The notes: generated by a model not told the origin, from the sequence alone. Counted from the stretch's first letter, positions 7,832-16,643 are shown. The stretch is DNA of 38,418 nucleotides from an uncultured Pirellulaceae bacterium (GCA_938010615.1 CALLUY010000188.1:1-38418), one strand, 5' to 3'. Translations and numbers: made by a program.

Positions 7832-8599
7832 ATGGACAATCCCGAGTTCCCTTTCATCGTTGATGTTGCGTTGCTGCCGTCAGCGATTAATTCTACAAAG
7901 CTTGCCGGTCAAACGGTTGTCGTTGTCGATGTCCTGCGCGCGACAACCACGATCGTCAACGCGCTCGAGCACGGTTGCCCGCAAGTATTTCCGCAGCCCG
8001 GAATCGATCAGGCGAAAGCGTTCCACGCAACGATGCCAGAGACTTCAATCATGGGCGGCGAGCGTAACGGCAAGATTGTCGATGGCTTTCACCAAGGCAA
8101 TTCGCCACTGGAGTACACCTCCGAAGCGATCGATGGGCGGTCTCTCATTCTCGCAACAACGAACGGCACCGTCGCGATGGAAAGTTGTCGGGCAGCCGAT
8201 CGGGTTCTGATCGGAGCCATGATCAACGTTTCGGCAGTCGCCAAAGAGCTCGTCGATGTGCCTCGAGTGACCGTCGTTTGTTCCGGGACCGATCGGCTGA
8301 TCACCAGCGAGGACGTGATTTTCGCCGGCTTGCTGACGGAGCGAATTCTGGAACTCCGCGATGCTGCTGGAGCGGAGCCGACGAAGCTAACCGATCCAGC
8401 CACGATCGCGATGCACCATTGGCGAACCCGAAAGGACGAAATTGCGTCCGGAAAAGAACTGGCTGACTTTTTCCGGAATTGTCGCGGTGGCATCAATCTG
8501 GTCCGAATCGGCCACGACGCAGATGTCGTTTTCGCGTCGCAGATCGACGTGCTGCATCGGGTGCCGGAGCTGGATTTGGAAAGCTGGTCGATTCAGTAG
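7832..8599 (+). CDS. comB: 2-phosphosulfolactate phosphatase family protein (ComB)
   Basis: The 255-residue protein has ComB hallmarks: VDVLRATTT (33-40 region), GGERNG..GFHQGNSPLEY (75-95) and LATTNGT (107-113). In methanogens ComB dephosphorylates 2-phosphosulfolactate during coenzyme M synthesis. Bacterial members are Mg-dependent phosphatases whose physiological substrate is often unknown, and no comA or comC is visible here. The start lies 4 bases after the esterase gene stop, so the two are probably cotranscribed, although no functional link is obvious. A family A palindrome begins 11 bases after its stop. Confidence 0.9.
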   Translation: MDNPEFPFIVDVALLPSAINSTKLAGQTVVVVDVLRATTTIVNALEHGCPQVFPQPGIDQAKAFHATMPETSIMGGERNGKIVDGFHQGNSPLEYTSEAIDGRSLILATTNGTVAMESCRAADRVLIGAMINVSAVAKELVDVPRVTVVCSGTDRLITSEDVIFAGLLTERILELRDAAGAEPTKLTDPATIAMHHWRTRKDEIASGKELADFFRNCRGGINLVRIGHDADVVFASQIDVLHRVPELDLESWSIQ

Positions 8600-8609
8600 G
8601 TGGCAAAAA

Positions 8610-8670
8610 GGTGGCATAAGCCTCTGGCTTGTGGACGACATGCAATCACAGGCCAGAAGCCTATGCCACC
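8610..8670. repeat. Palindromic repeat family A (copy 2)
   Basis: An inverted repeat opens GGTGGCATAAGCCTCTGGCT and closes GGCCAGAAGCCTATGCCACC, with a short loop. It fills much of the comB-glyS gap and ends about 83 bases before the glyS start. Confidence 0.85.
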
Positions 8671-8753
8671 GGAACCACGATAGAGCCATTCCACTCTTTC
8701 CACTAGAATCTTCGTTTTCCCAAGCTCCAACCAACTACTCTACCGGAACCACA

Positions 8754-10361
8754 ATGGATATGGACTCGATCGTGTCGCTCTGCAAGCGACGTGGATTTCT
8801 GTTTCAGTCAAGCGAAATTTATGGCGGACTGCAGGGCTTCTGGGATTACGGACCGCTCGGCGTTGAGCTCAAGCGAAACGTTAAGGAAGCGTGGTGGCGC
8901 GACATGGTTTCATGCCATGACGACATGAACACGCTCGAAGGTGCTCCATCGCCTTACTCGATGGAAGGCCTCGACTGCACGATCATCATGCATCCGCAAG
9001 TCTGGAAGTGCTCCGGTCACTACGATCTGTTTCACGACTTCATGGTCGATTGTAAGGAAACCAAAAAACGTTACCGCCACGACCAGCTCAACGGTCGCTG
9101 GGTGGAAGCAAAGGACAAAAAGGTTTTCGTCACCGCTGCTGCTGGAGACGACGAACTGGAAGTCATGACCAAACGAGCGTTGAAGTTTTACAACCTACGC
9201 AACAAAAACATCGACGATCTCAAATGGGATGGTGATTCGACTTGCTTGACCGAGATCGAGGATCTCTCGCAAGTCCTCGGTCCGGATGCCAAAGAGCTTG
9301 GCACACTGACCGAACCTCGCGAATTCAACTTGATGTTCAAGACTTATGTCGGTGCGCTTTCTGGCGAAGAAGGCGCTGCGTTCCTGCGGCCCGAAACGGC
9401 TCAGGGCATTTTCGTCAACTTCAAAAACGTGCTCGACAGCACACGTCATCGATTGCCGCTAGGCATTGCTCAAATCGGCAAAAGTTTCCGTAACGAAATC
9501 ACGCCGCGAAACTTCACATTCCGATCGCGCGAGTTCGAACAGATGGAGATCGAATTCTTCTGTCATCCGGATGAGTCGCAAAAGTGGTATCAATTTTGGC
9601 GAGATCGACGCGTGGCCTGGTACAACGAATTGGGCATCGACATGAAGAAGATGATCCTTCGCGAGCACACTCCTGATGAATTGGCTCACTATTCAATCGG
9701 TACCGCCGACATCGAGTATCAGTTTCCGTTTATGGCCGAAGGAGAGTTCGGTGAACTCGAAGGAGTCTCCCATCGCGGCGACTTTGATCTCCGCAGCCAC
9801 ATGGAAGGCAAACTGGATGAGAAAACCAATCCGCTGGAAGTTCAACTGGGCGAAGATGGCAAACCGAAGTGGAAGGGTAGCGGCAAAGACCTTTCGTACC
9901 GCGATAATTTGACCAACGAAAAATACACACCGCACGTGATTGAACCATCTGCTGGTGCTGACCGCGCCACCTTGGCGTTCCTCTGCGATGCCTATCGTGT
10001 CGATGAGCAGCCAGACGACAAAGGCAAAATGCAAAAACGTGAAGTACTCAAACTCCATCCGCGTTTGGCTCCGATCAAGGCTGCTGTTTTCCCGCTGGTG
10101 AAAAAGGATGGTATGCCGGAAGTCGCCAAGGACGTTTACCTGAAATTAAAGAAGGACTTCAAAGTCTTCTACGATGAAAAGGGAGCTGTTGGTCGACGCT
10201 ACCGTCGTCAGGATGAAGCCGGTACGCCGTATTGCATCACCGTTGATGGCCAAACGCTGGACGACCAAACCGTGACCATTCGCGATCGCGATACGCTGGA
10301 ACAAGTCCGCGTGAAGATCGATGAAGTTTCGAACATCGTGAAGGAGCGAATTGAGGGATAG
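8754..10361 (+). CDS. glyS: Glycyl-tRNA synthetase, single-chain class II type
   Basis: Charges tRNA-Gly with glycine in the cytoplasm. The 535-residue protein is the homodimeric GlyRS seen in Archaea, eukaryotes and some bacteria, not the alpha2-beta2 type. It starts MDMDSIVSLCKRRGFLFQSS with the typical GGLQGFWDYGPLGVELKRNV motif 1 region. Motif 2 is FRNEITPRNFTFRSREFEQMEIEFF. ELEGVSHRGDFDL lies in the active site, and motif 3 is EPSAGADRATLAFLCDAY. The C-terminal anticodon-binding domain covers KLHPRLAPIKAAVFPL through DEAGTPYCITVDGQTLDDQTVTIRDRDT. The ATG at 8754 is chosen although the frame is open further upstream, because that upstream part would translate comB antiphase sequence and a palindromic repeat. 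A second ATG 6 bases later is also possible. Confidence 0.96.
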   Translation: MDMDSIVSLCKRRGFLFQSSEIYGGLQGFWDYGPLGVELKRNVKEAWWRDMVSCHDDMNTLEGAPSPYSMEGLDCTIIMHPQVWKCSGHYDLFHDFMVDCKETKKRYRHDQLNGRWVEAKDKKVFVTAAAGDDELEVMTKRALKFYNLRNKNIDDLKWDGDSTCLTEIEDLSQVLGPDAKELGTLTEPREFNLMFKTYVGALSGEEGAAFLRPETAQGIFVNFKNVLDSTRHRLPLGIAQIGKSFRNEITPRNFTFRSREFEQMEIEFFCHPDESQKWYQFWRDRRVAWYNELGIDMKKMILREHTPDELAHYSIGTADIEYQFPFMAEGEFGELEGVSHRGDFDLRSHMEGKLDEKTNPLEVQLGEDGKPKWKGSGKDLSYRDNLTNEKYTPHVIEPSAGADRATLAFLCDAYRVDEQPDDKGKMQKREVLKLHPRLAPIKAAVFPLVKKDGMPEVAKDVYLKLKKDFKVFYDEKGAVGRRYRRQDEAGTPYCITVDGQTLDDQTVTIRDRDTLEQVRVKIDEVSNIVKERIEG

Positions 10362-10400
10362 CGGCTTACAATGGCATCCTTCGTTTACTGAAGCTAAATC

Positions 10401-10472
10401 GTTTAACGTCTAGCCGGAGGCGTCGGCGTTTTTGAGCTGCGAAACGCCGACGCCTTCGGCTAGACGTTAAAC
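10401..10472. repeat. Palindromic repeat family D
   Basis: The 31-base arms at 10401-10431 (GTTTAACGTCTAGCCGGAGG...) and 10442-10472 (...TTCGGCTAGACGTTAAAC) are reverse complements with one mismatch, separated by a 10-base loop. The element lies 39 bases after the glyS stop and could act as an mRNA 3'-end hairpin. Its right end directly adjoins the next element. Confidence 0.85.
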
Positions 10473-10473
10473 G

Positions 10474-10608
10474 CAATACCGTTCAATGAAGCCAAAGCCT
10501 CGGTGGCATAGGCCTCCGGCCTGTGTTCTGCATGTCCACAAGCCAGAGGCTTATGCCACCTCCTCAACTGCAACGACCCTACTGAATCACCTTCATTGAA
10601 CGGTATTG
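10474..10608. mobile_element. 135-bp MITE-like element with 18-bp terminal inverted repeats
   Basis: The ends CAATACCGTTCAATGAAG (10474-10491) and its exact reverse complement (10591-10608) enclose 99 bases that contain a complete family A palindrome. The 10-base sequence ACGTTAAACG flanks both sides (10464-10473 and 10609-10618), consistent with a target-site duplication. A third copy of that decamer at 10636-10645 weakens that reading. No coding capacity is present, so any mobility would depend on a transposase elsewhere. Confidence 0.6.
10502..10560. repeat. Palindromic repeat family A (copy 3), nested in the MITE-like element
   Basis: The left arm GGTGGCATAGGCCTCCGGCC and the right arm AAGCCAGAGGCTTATGCCACC (last 20 bases shared with other copies) pair imperfectly around a loop. 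It sits between the terminal inverted repeats of the 10474-10608 element. Confidence 0.8.
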
Positions 10609-10670
10609 ACGTTAAACGACGATTATCGATCAAAAACGTTAAACGAAACACTCGGCGGATTTTCAAAATC

Positions 10671-11753
10671 ATGTTGAACGAATTCGATCCTCTCAATTTC
10701 AAATTCCGTTGGATGGACGAAGGCAACGTTACTGGCTTCCGTGCGATTGCGGGCAGCTTCGACGGTAAAACACTGAAGCTTGGAGAAGACGTCTACCTTG
10801 TCGATCAAGTCGAGGCTGCTGGTTCATCCGACAACATGCTTTCTTTGATCATCAACCAAGACGATGAATACGAATCGTTCACGATCGTGGTCGTCGGAGA
10901 AAAACCTGAAACGATCAAGCGCGCCATCGATAGTCGGCGCAGTGCGATGGGCGTTAGTGAAGAGCACAAGCGACTCGTGGCTCAAGGGCAGGGGGCTAGT
11001 TTCCGTAGTGAAGTCTGTCCTCATTGCGATGCAACGATCTCGTTGTCCAAGTTCGCAGACTCGCCCCAGTGCTACTGCGATTTCTGTGAGACACTTTTTA
11101 CGATCCGCGATCAGCACTCAAGCCAAGCGATCGAAGCCAGTTCATTGGACAGAACGCTCGAAGCAAAATATCGCATGTGCGAAGAATGCGGAATGTATTC
11201 TTATCCGCGCAAGTTCACGAAGTTCTATTTCATTTTTCTGGTTTATTTCATTCACTGGACCAGTGACAAAACCGTTCGTTGTCCCGCGTGTATGCGAATC
11301 GAAGCCTGGAAAATGCTCTTCGGTAACGTCTTTGGATTGCTCGGTTTACCCGTCGCTTTGGTTCAACTGTTCCGCAGCTATCGAGGCAAAATCGAAAAGG
11401 GGCCCTTGAAAGGTTTGGACGATGCCAACATCCTTGCCAATCGCGGAAAGATCGACAGAGCACTCGATCGCTACGACGCGTTGATGGACAATTTGCCGAT
11501 CAATGCCGGCATCAAATACAACATCGGTTCGGGCTTGCTAACCAAGGGCGACGTCCCTCACGCGGAGACCATGTTTCTGATGTCGCTGGAAGACTGCTCG
11601 AACTTCGCACCGTCGCTTAGCGGCTTACACTTTTGCTACAGTTCGCTCGACAAAAAGAAAGAGCGTGAACAGCTTGAATTCCAAATGGGCATCGAAGCCG
11701 ATATGGCATTGGAGCGACTCGAGCAGGAAATGTGGGACGAAGAAGGCGTTTAG
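10671..11753 (+). CDS. Zinc-ribbon protein with C-terminal TPR-like region, unknown function
   Basis: The 360-residue protein starts MLNEFDPLNFKFRWMDEGN. The first about 110 residues look like a beta-rich domain. Two zinc-ribbon pairs follow: CPHCDATISL with YCDFCETLF, then CEECGMYSYP with CPACM. Between them and after are hydrophobic stretches (FYFIFLVYFIHW and VFGLLGLPVALVQLF) that may be membrane-associated. The C-terminal part (ANILANRGKIDRALDRYDALMDNLP...) resembles tetratricopeptide repeats. This ATG is chosen because an upstream in-frame start at 10596 lies in the repeat block. It is convergent with the next gene after 48 bases. I cannot assign a function; bacterial proteins of this layout are usually annotated only as hypothetical. 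Confidence 0.8.
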   Translation: MLNEFDPLNFKFRWMDEGNVTGFRAIAGSFDGKTLKLGEDVYLVDQVEAAGSSDNMLSLIINQDDEYESFTIVVVGEKPETIKRAIDSRRSAMGVSEEHKRLVAQGQGASFRSEVCPHCDATISLSKFADSPQCYCDFCETLFTIRDQHSSQAIEASSLDRTLEAKYRMCEECGMYSYPRKFTKFYFIFLVYFIHWTSDKTVRCPACMRIEAWKMLFGNVFGLLGLPVALVQLFRSYRGKIEKGPLKGLDDANILANRGKIDRALDRYDALMDNLPINAGIKYNIGSGLLTKGDVPHAETMFLMSLEDCSNFAPSLSGLHFCYSSLDKKKEREQLEFQMGIEADMALERLEQEMWDEEGV

Positions 11754-11801
11754 CTGTAGTAGCACTTCTCTCACATGAGTCGCACGGTGCCTTGAGCGCT
11801 G

Positions 11802-14750
11802 CTATCGAATCAAGTCGCTCTGATATTCTGACTTCACCTTCAAGCTCTTCAAAAACTCCAGCAAGTCCGCCGCTTGTTGCAGCGTCATCTCTGCCAACAA
11901 TTGCTCCGGCATCAGGCTCTTTCGCATTGGACGTGACTCTTCGACTTCGTCCATCGCAATGATGTGATTCTTTCCTTCGGAATCTACGATCACGATTTGG
12001 TTTTCGCTTTCGGATAGCTTCAAACCCGTGACCAATTCACCGTCTTCCGTTGCGACGACGTGACCGTGATAAGCGGCCTCAATGCTGGCCGATGGATTCA
12101 GGATCGAATCCATAAGTTCGCGCTTCGTTCGCTTTGCTCCAACGTCGTCCATCGCCGGACCAACCATTTGGCCTTTACCGCCGATCTGATGGCAATTGCG
12201 ACAAGAGAAACCACTGTCGAACCAGAGTGAACGACCTCGCTCAGCATTGCCGTTTGCCGCCAAGACTGTTTCGATGTCGATGTTGTTGCCAAGCCGATCA
12301 ATCTGCTCGGAAGCCGGCAAGAAACGTTCGAACAAATCGCGAATCTCCGCTTTCTCGTGACGGGCTGCGACACGAGCGATCGATTCTCGAGCCGCGACAT
12401 CAACGCCATCTCGTGATAGCGACGCCGCCAGAACGATTGCCGAAGACGTTGACTCCAACAACTGCCCAATCGTCGCCACGTCAGGATATTGCACGACGGC
12501 TTTGCAAGCCTGCTCACGCTGCAACAGATCTTTCGGAGGATTTCCCAATGACTTGATCCAGTCGTAAAGCAACATGGTTCCCTGGTCGTCAACCACATTG
12601 GTACCGAACTGCGGCATGCGACCGTGGCCCGATTTCATTAAACGATACAGCAACACGCTTCGTGACGGATCGCCACTGACCACCAATCGAGTATCGGTCA
12701 AACCGAAATCACCCTGGTTCGCCGGCATGTCGACCAACTTCATGTCTTCGAGCGTAACATCGTCCTCGAGCACAAACGATCCGGTGCCGCCGCCATTCTG
12801 ACGATGGCAATGGGCACAGTTCAGGTCGAGCCACGCACGCGTTCGCTGCTCCAATCCAGCTGAATCGTCGTCAGGAGAAACGGATGGATCGAGCGCTTCG
12901 AATTCTTTTCCGAACAGACCTAGCGACACGAATTTCTGCAATTGGTTTTCGTCTTCCGTTCCGAACTTTCGATTCAACTGATTGCGTTTGAAACCGTGAA
13001 CCGTTCCCGAGCTCCAAATATGGCACAGCATGCATTGGTCCCTGCTTGCGTGGAGCCACTTTTGTTTGCGATAGCCGTCAGATGACTCTGGCGAAGCAAT
13101 GCGAAACTCGCGTTCAACTGCAACGTTCTCTTGCAGAATCGCATCCGTCTGTTCGTCGTTCCAAACGTAGTTGTAAGCCATCCAGTCATCGTGATACCGA
13201 TGCAGCACTTGTGTTTCAACGCGACGGTTCGAAGTCGCATCCGCAGGATCGAGCTGCAAATAAACCGTTTTCGCAATGACCGTGTCGTGCGGGAATTCGA
13301 ATTGGCCTTCGATATCGCCATTGGTCCAATCCGATTTTTTGAGCAGCGAAAGCTGAGCATCGCCGACGACTCCGATCCACCGCTTCGAAGTCGTATGATC
13401 CGCCCAATGATGAGCATTGATTTCGAAAGGAATGACTCCGGGAGAAGGTTTCTCATCAGCGACGGATTCGAACAATCCCGTTTCGGAGAGCTTTCGCGGG
13501 AAAGCCACGTTTTGATTTTCGCTTTCAGCAACCAATGGGTTTGGAATAAGTCGATGGATTGTCCCGTCGTATCCAACAATCAAAACTTCTCCGTCATCAT
13601 CGATCGCGAACGAAATGATCTGCAACGGCGTGTCGACGATCTCCCGATGCTCGGTGATCTGTTCTGTTTTCGAATCGTATTTCAGCGCCCAAATTTTTCC
13701 GGTCATCCAGTCGCCGTAGATGTAAGCTCCGACCAGTTCCGGAATTCGAGAGCTGCTCCAAAAGTAGCCTCCTGTGATTGAGCGGGCTTCGACGTGATCG
13801 TGTTCGATGATGGCCGGCGTGATCGGGATCGAGTGAAGACCGCTCATCGGCTTCACATTTTGGCTTCCTTCTTTAACGCTCCAGCCATAGTTCGCTCCGC
13901 GGTCGATGCGATGGATCATCTCACGCATTTCATAGCCAACATCGCCGACCCAAAGTTCACCATTGTCACGAAAGCAAAGCTTCCAGGGATTGCGAACTCC
14001 GAACGCCCAAATTTCTCCGCGAGCATTCGGAACATCGACGAACGGATTGTCTTTCGGAATCGCGTAGTTGAGATCTTTGCTCACGTTGTCCACATCAATG
14101 CGCAAAACAGAAGCTTGCAGATCAGAAATATCTTGGCCAGTGTTTTTTGGATCCGGAGGCGTCGGACGCTGACCGTCTCCGATCGACATATAGAGATAGC
14201 CGTCAGGTCCGAAGATCGGATTGCCACCCATGTGATCGAAACTGCTCCAACGCATCATCTCCATTTCGCTGCTCAACTTGATCGTCGGCACCGCCGGATC
14301 GGTTACTCGAAAGCGCGATAGCTTTGCGCCAGTTTCAGATTTCGCCGTGTCTTTGTAAGTGACATAGCACCACGGCTTTTTCGGGAACTCGGGATGGAAA
14401 GCGATTCCGAAAACAGCGAAGTTCCAGCCTTCGATTTGCTTCAGATCAACGGCCAGCTGAACATCCAGATCGCTTGAACGATTGAAGGAATACAACTTTC
14501 CGTTTTGCTGAACCACGATCCATCGATCCGTGCCCGGAACGCGAGTCATATCGGTTGGCTTTTTCAGATCGACGGATTCGAAGACTTGCTCGATTGAAAA
14601 CGGAAGCGGCGGATCAGGCGTGCCTTTGATGTTTGAAGTCGTCCATTGAACGCGTTCGTCAACTCGAATAGCTCCTTGGCCAGACTGCTCAGAGGACGCA
14701 AGTCCAACGCCCACAAGAACGGAAAAGATCAAATAAATGACATATCGCAT
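11802..14750 (-). CDS. Secreted glucose/sorbosone dehydrogenase-like propeller with three cytochrome c motifs
   Basis: The 982-residue protein has a signal peptide (MRYVIYLIFSVLVGVGLASS). Residues about 50-405 form a PQQ-dependent sugar dehydrogenase-type propeller: FGIAFHPEFPKKPW, GDGQRPTPPDPKNTGQDISDLQASVLRIDVDN, GVRNPWKLCF, LWVGDVGYEMREMIHRIDRGANYGW, SITGGYFW. Three heme c motifs follow: CMLCH (573-577), CAHCH (645-649) and CRNCH (850-854). The last lies in a planctomycete-type C-terminal cytochrome module with GPAMDDVGAKRTKRELMDSILNPSASIE. Predicted periplasmic oxidation of a sugar-like substrate with electron transfer through the hemes; the substrate is unknown. A shorter paralogue with two hemes lies at 26763-28919. 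Codon 1 follows no clear Shine-Dalgarno. Confidence 0.9.
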   Translation of the reverse strand: MRYVIYLIFSVLVGVGLASSEQSGQGAIRVDERVQWTTSNIKGTPDPPLPFSIEQVFESVDLKKPTDMTRVPGTDRWIVVQQNGKLYSFNRSSDLDVQLAVDLKQIEGWNFAVFGIAFHPEFPKKPWCYVTYKDTAKSETGAKLSRFRVTDPAVPTIKLSSEMEMMRWSSFDHMGGNPIFGPDGYLYMSIGDGQRPTPPDPKNTGQDISDLQASVLRIDVDNVSKDLNYAIPKDNPFVDVPNARGEIWAFGVRNPWKLCFRDNGELWVGDVGYEMREMIHRIDRGANYGWSVKEGSQNVKPMSGLHSIPITPAIIEHDHVEARSITGGYFWSSSRIPELVGAYIYGDWMTGKIWALKYDSKTEQITEHREIVDTPLQIISFAIDDDGEVLIVGYDGTIHRLIPNPLVAESENQNVAFPRKLSETGLFESVADEKPSPGVIPFEINAHHWADHTTSKRWIGVVGDAQLSLLKKSDWTNGDIEGQFEFPHDTVIAKTVYLQLDPADATSNRRVETQVLHRYHDDWMAYNYVWNDEQTDAILQENVAVEREFRIASPESSDGYRKQKWLHASRDQCMLCHIWSSGTVHGFKRNQLNRKFGTEDENQLQKFVSLGLFGKEFEALDPSVSPDDDSAGLEQRTRAWLDLNCAHCHRQNGGGTGSFVLEDDVTLEDMKLVDMPANQGDFGLTDTRLVVSGDPSRSVLLYRLMKSGHGRMPQFGTNVVDDQGTMLLYDWIKSLGNPPKDLLQREQACKAVVQYPDVATIGQLLESTSSAIVLAASLSRDGVDVAARESIARVAARHEKAEIRDLFERFLPASEQIDRLGNNIDIETVLAANGNAERGRSLWFDSGFSCRNCHQIGGKGQMVGPAMDDVGAKRTKRELMDSILNPSASIEAAYHGHVVATEDGELVTGLKLSESENQIVIVDSEGKNHIIAMDEVEESRPMRKSLMPEQLLAEMTLQQAADLLEFLKSLKVKSEYQSDLIR

Positions 14751-15442
14751 AGGATTTCAAAAAAGGTTCGATTGCTAACCTCGAGTCGTTCATAATAGTA
14801 GATTCACTGAAAGATTGGTCGAAACGAAATTCATAATGCCGGTTTTGAAAGAAAGTCCTGACAGTTCATCTGCCGTTTCGATAGAAGAAATTGACTTTTC
14901 GAAGTACCGCACCGATCGTGGCGATGCTGCTGCTTCGCTGATTGGTGATTTCTTCTACACGCAACGAAAAACACCCCATTCTGCTCCATCATTCCAATAG
15001 TCCTTCAGTCAAGACGAATCAAATGTCATGATTTGTGCAAAGAAATTTTGACTCAATGAAAATTTGCAGCAACCTGCGGTAACCAATCGATTCCGACAAA
15101 AATATAGCGTTTGATCATTTAACTTCGCCTGCAAAACTGTAGTTCGGTCGCGTCCATCTATCGACGAGCCCTACAAGGTTTGAGAGGCCGATTTGTCCTG
15201 GGGTCATCTGTTTGCATTGATATCGGATAGTCGATTTACCAAGCTGCCATTCTGCCGTTTCTGCTACGTGTCAGAGCTGTGAGCACAGGATTGGCCCGTG
15301 CCGTTGAACACAGTCTTCAACTTTCCTCGAAACCGCACCCTCCCGCGGGGGTTCTTCACACTTATAATCTGTTGCGTGAGCCGACAGATTTCGGTTTTCG
15401 GACTTCAACGATCACATTCCTCAAACAGCTGCCGAGCCATCT
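14751..15442. other. Long intergenic region, 692 bases
   Basis: This gap divides the minus-strand propeller/cytochrome gene from the plus-strand ligase gene, so both promoters should lie here. It contains one small weakly supported reading frame (14836-15000). A TATAAT hexamer at 15363-15368, about 75 bases before the ligase start, could be a -10 box, but no good -35 precedes it. I see no tRNA, riboswitch or repeat-family copy. The rest has no feature I can name. Confidence 0.4.
14836..15000 (+). CDS. Possible small protein, unknown; may be non-coding or a remnant
   Basis: The ATG-started frame gives 54 residues, MPVLKESPDSSSAVS through IEEIDFSKYRTDRGDAAASL, ending SAPSFQ. There is no Shine-Dalgarno, signal peptide or domain I recognise. 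The FSKYRTDRGDAAASLIGDFF stretch looks protein-like, so this may be a remnant of a longer gene. It is divergent from the propeller/cytochrome gene and about 440 bases upstream of the ligase gene. Confidence 0.2.
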   Translation: MPVLKESPDSSSAVSIEEIDFSKYRTDRGDAAASLIGDFFYTQRKTPHSAPSFQ

Positions 15443-16564
15443 ATGTCAACGATTGATGCCAATCTTGAACCTGCTATCGCTGCCGCCAAAGAACGTCTGG
15501 ACCAGCACACCGTCGAAATCGTCCATCGTCATTTCCACGAATCAACCGGATGTCCATTTTGGTTGGAAAAGAAGAAGGAGCTGAACTTCGATCCACTGAC
15601 CGAAGTCAAATGCTACGACGATCTCAAAAAGTTTCCTGCTTTCGAAGACGACTGGCTTCGCGGTGGTCCGGTCGAGCGTTGGGTCATGAATGACTACAAA
15701 GACAAACCGACCTACGTTTTTGAAACCGGCGGAACGACGGGCGTCCCTAAGAGCCGCGTCGTCGTAAATGACTTTCGCGAAGACTACGAAATTTTTTCTG
15801 ACACGTTGCCCGATGAGTACTTTCCACGCGGTGGGAACTGGTTGATGCTGGGCCCATCTGGTCCTCGTCGACTGCGGCTGGCAGTGGAGCATCTTGCTCA
15901 ACATCGCGGCGGCATCAGTTTCTGCATCGACCTCGACCCGCGCTGGGTTGTGAAGATGTTGAAAAAAGGTTGGATGGAACAGGTCAATGAATACAAAAAG
16001 CATTGCATCGATCAGGCGATCACGATCCTGACGGCAAACCACAACATCAAGTGCATGTTCGCGACACCGAAGTTGATCGAATCGCTTTGCGAAGGTCTCG
16101 AAGAGCGTGGCATGACGATGGCTGACACAGGCATCACCGGAATCTTCTCGGGTGGAACAGAATTCACACCGCAGTGGACTCGGTTTTGCGTCGAAGAACT
16201 TTTCGGCGGACCGGCTGAAGAGTCAGGAATCTTCATGACGCCGACTTATGGAAACACGTTGATGGGTCTCGCATGTAGCAAGCCAGTCACCGCAGCAGAG
16301 AAGTACAAGATTTCGTATTATGCTCCTCAGCCTCGTGCCGTTACAGAAGTCGTAAGTTTCGACGACTACAACCAATACGTTGGCTACGGCGAGACGGGTC
16401 GAGTGAAGCTCACGACACTCACGCCAGAGTTTTTCGTTCCTGGCTTCATGGAACGTGACGAAGGCGAACGCGAGATGCCGTTCGAAACTTATCCGTGGGA
16501 TGGAGTCAGCGGCGTCAGGCCGTTTCATGAAATTGCCTCAGGTACAACCGTCGGAGTTTATTAA
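15443..16564 (+). CDS. Adenylate-forming acyl ligase, LuxE/PaaK-like
   Basis: The 373-residue protein has the ATP-binding loop of adenylating enzymes, FETGGTTGVPKSR, an interior YGNTLMGLACS region and a YGETGRVKLTTLTPEFFVPGFMERDEGERE segment that matches the hinge region of phenylacetate-CoA-ligase-like proteins. Its length is closer to LuxE acyl-protein synthetases (about 370) than to PaaK (about 430). It should activate a carboxylic acid as acyl-AMP and hand it to CoA or to an enzyme thiol. The next two genes encode an acylating-type aldehyde dehydrogenase and an iron alcohol dehydrogenase, so an acid-to-alcohol reduction pathway is inferred. The substrate cannot be read from sequence. A family A palindrome separates it from the next gene. 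Confidence 0.82.
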   Translation: MSTIDANLEPAIAAAKERLDQHTVEIVHRHFHESTGCPFWLEKKKELNFDPLTEVKCYDDLKKFPAFEDDWLRGGPVERWVMNDYKDKPTYVFETGGTTGVPKSRVVVNDFREDYEIFSDTLPDEYFPRGGNWLMLGPSGPRRLRLAVEHLAQHRGGISFCIDLDPRWVVKMLKKGWMEQVNEYKKHCIDQAITILTANHNIKCMFATPKLIESLCEGLEERGMTMADTGITGIFSGGTEFTPQWTRFCVEELFGGPAEESGIFMTPTYGNTLMGLACSKPVTAAEKYKISYYAPQPRAVTEVVSFDDYNQYVGYGETGRVKLTTLTPEFFVPGFMERDEGEREMPFETYPWDGVSGVRPFHEIASGTTVGVY

Positions 16565-16573
16565 GTCAAACAC

Positions 16574-16633
16574 GGTGGCATAGGCCTCTGGCCTGTGATT
16601 GCATTGATTCACAAGCCAGAGGCTTATGCCACC
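16574..16633. repeat. Palindromic repeat family A (copy 4)
   Basis: The left arm GGTGGCATAGGCCTCTGGCC and the right arm AAGCCAGAGGCTTATGCCAC (ending C at 16633) form an inverted repeat in the gap between the ligase and aldehyde dehydrogenase genes. It starts 9 bases after the ligase stop. Confidence 0.85.
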
Positions 16634-16643
16634 TTCACCACAC

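Noticed and set aside
8442-8753. 104-codon N-terminal extension of glycyl-tRNA synthetase
   Set aside because: It overlaps comB out of frame and translates a palindrome; GlyRS family proteins begin at the ATG chosen.
15001-15442. tRNA or riboswitch in the long intergenic gap
   Set aside because: No cloverleaf with a TTC-type T-loop and CCA-proximal pairing, and no known riboswitch core, could be recognised by eye.
15279-15584. 101-codon frame overlapping the ligase start
   Set aside because: It runs out of frame into the ligase coding region and has no start signal or protein-like composition.
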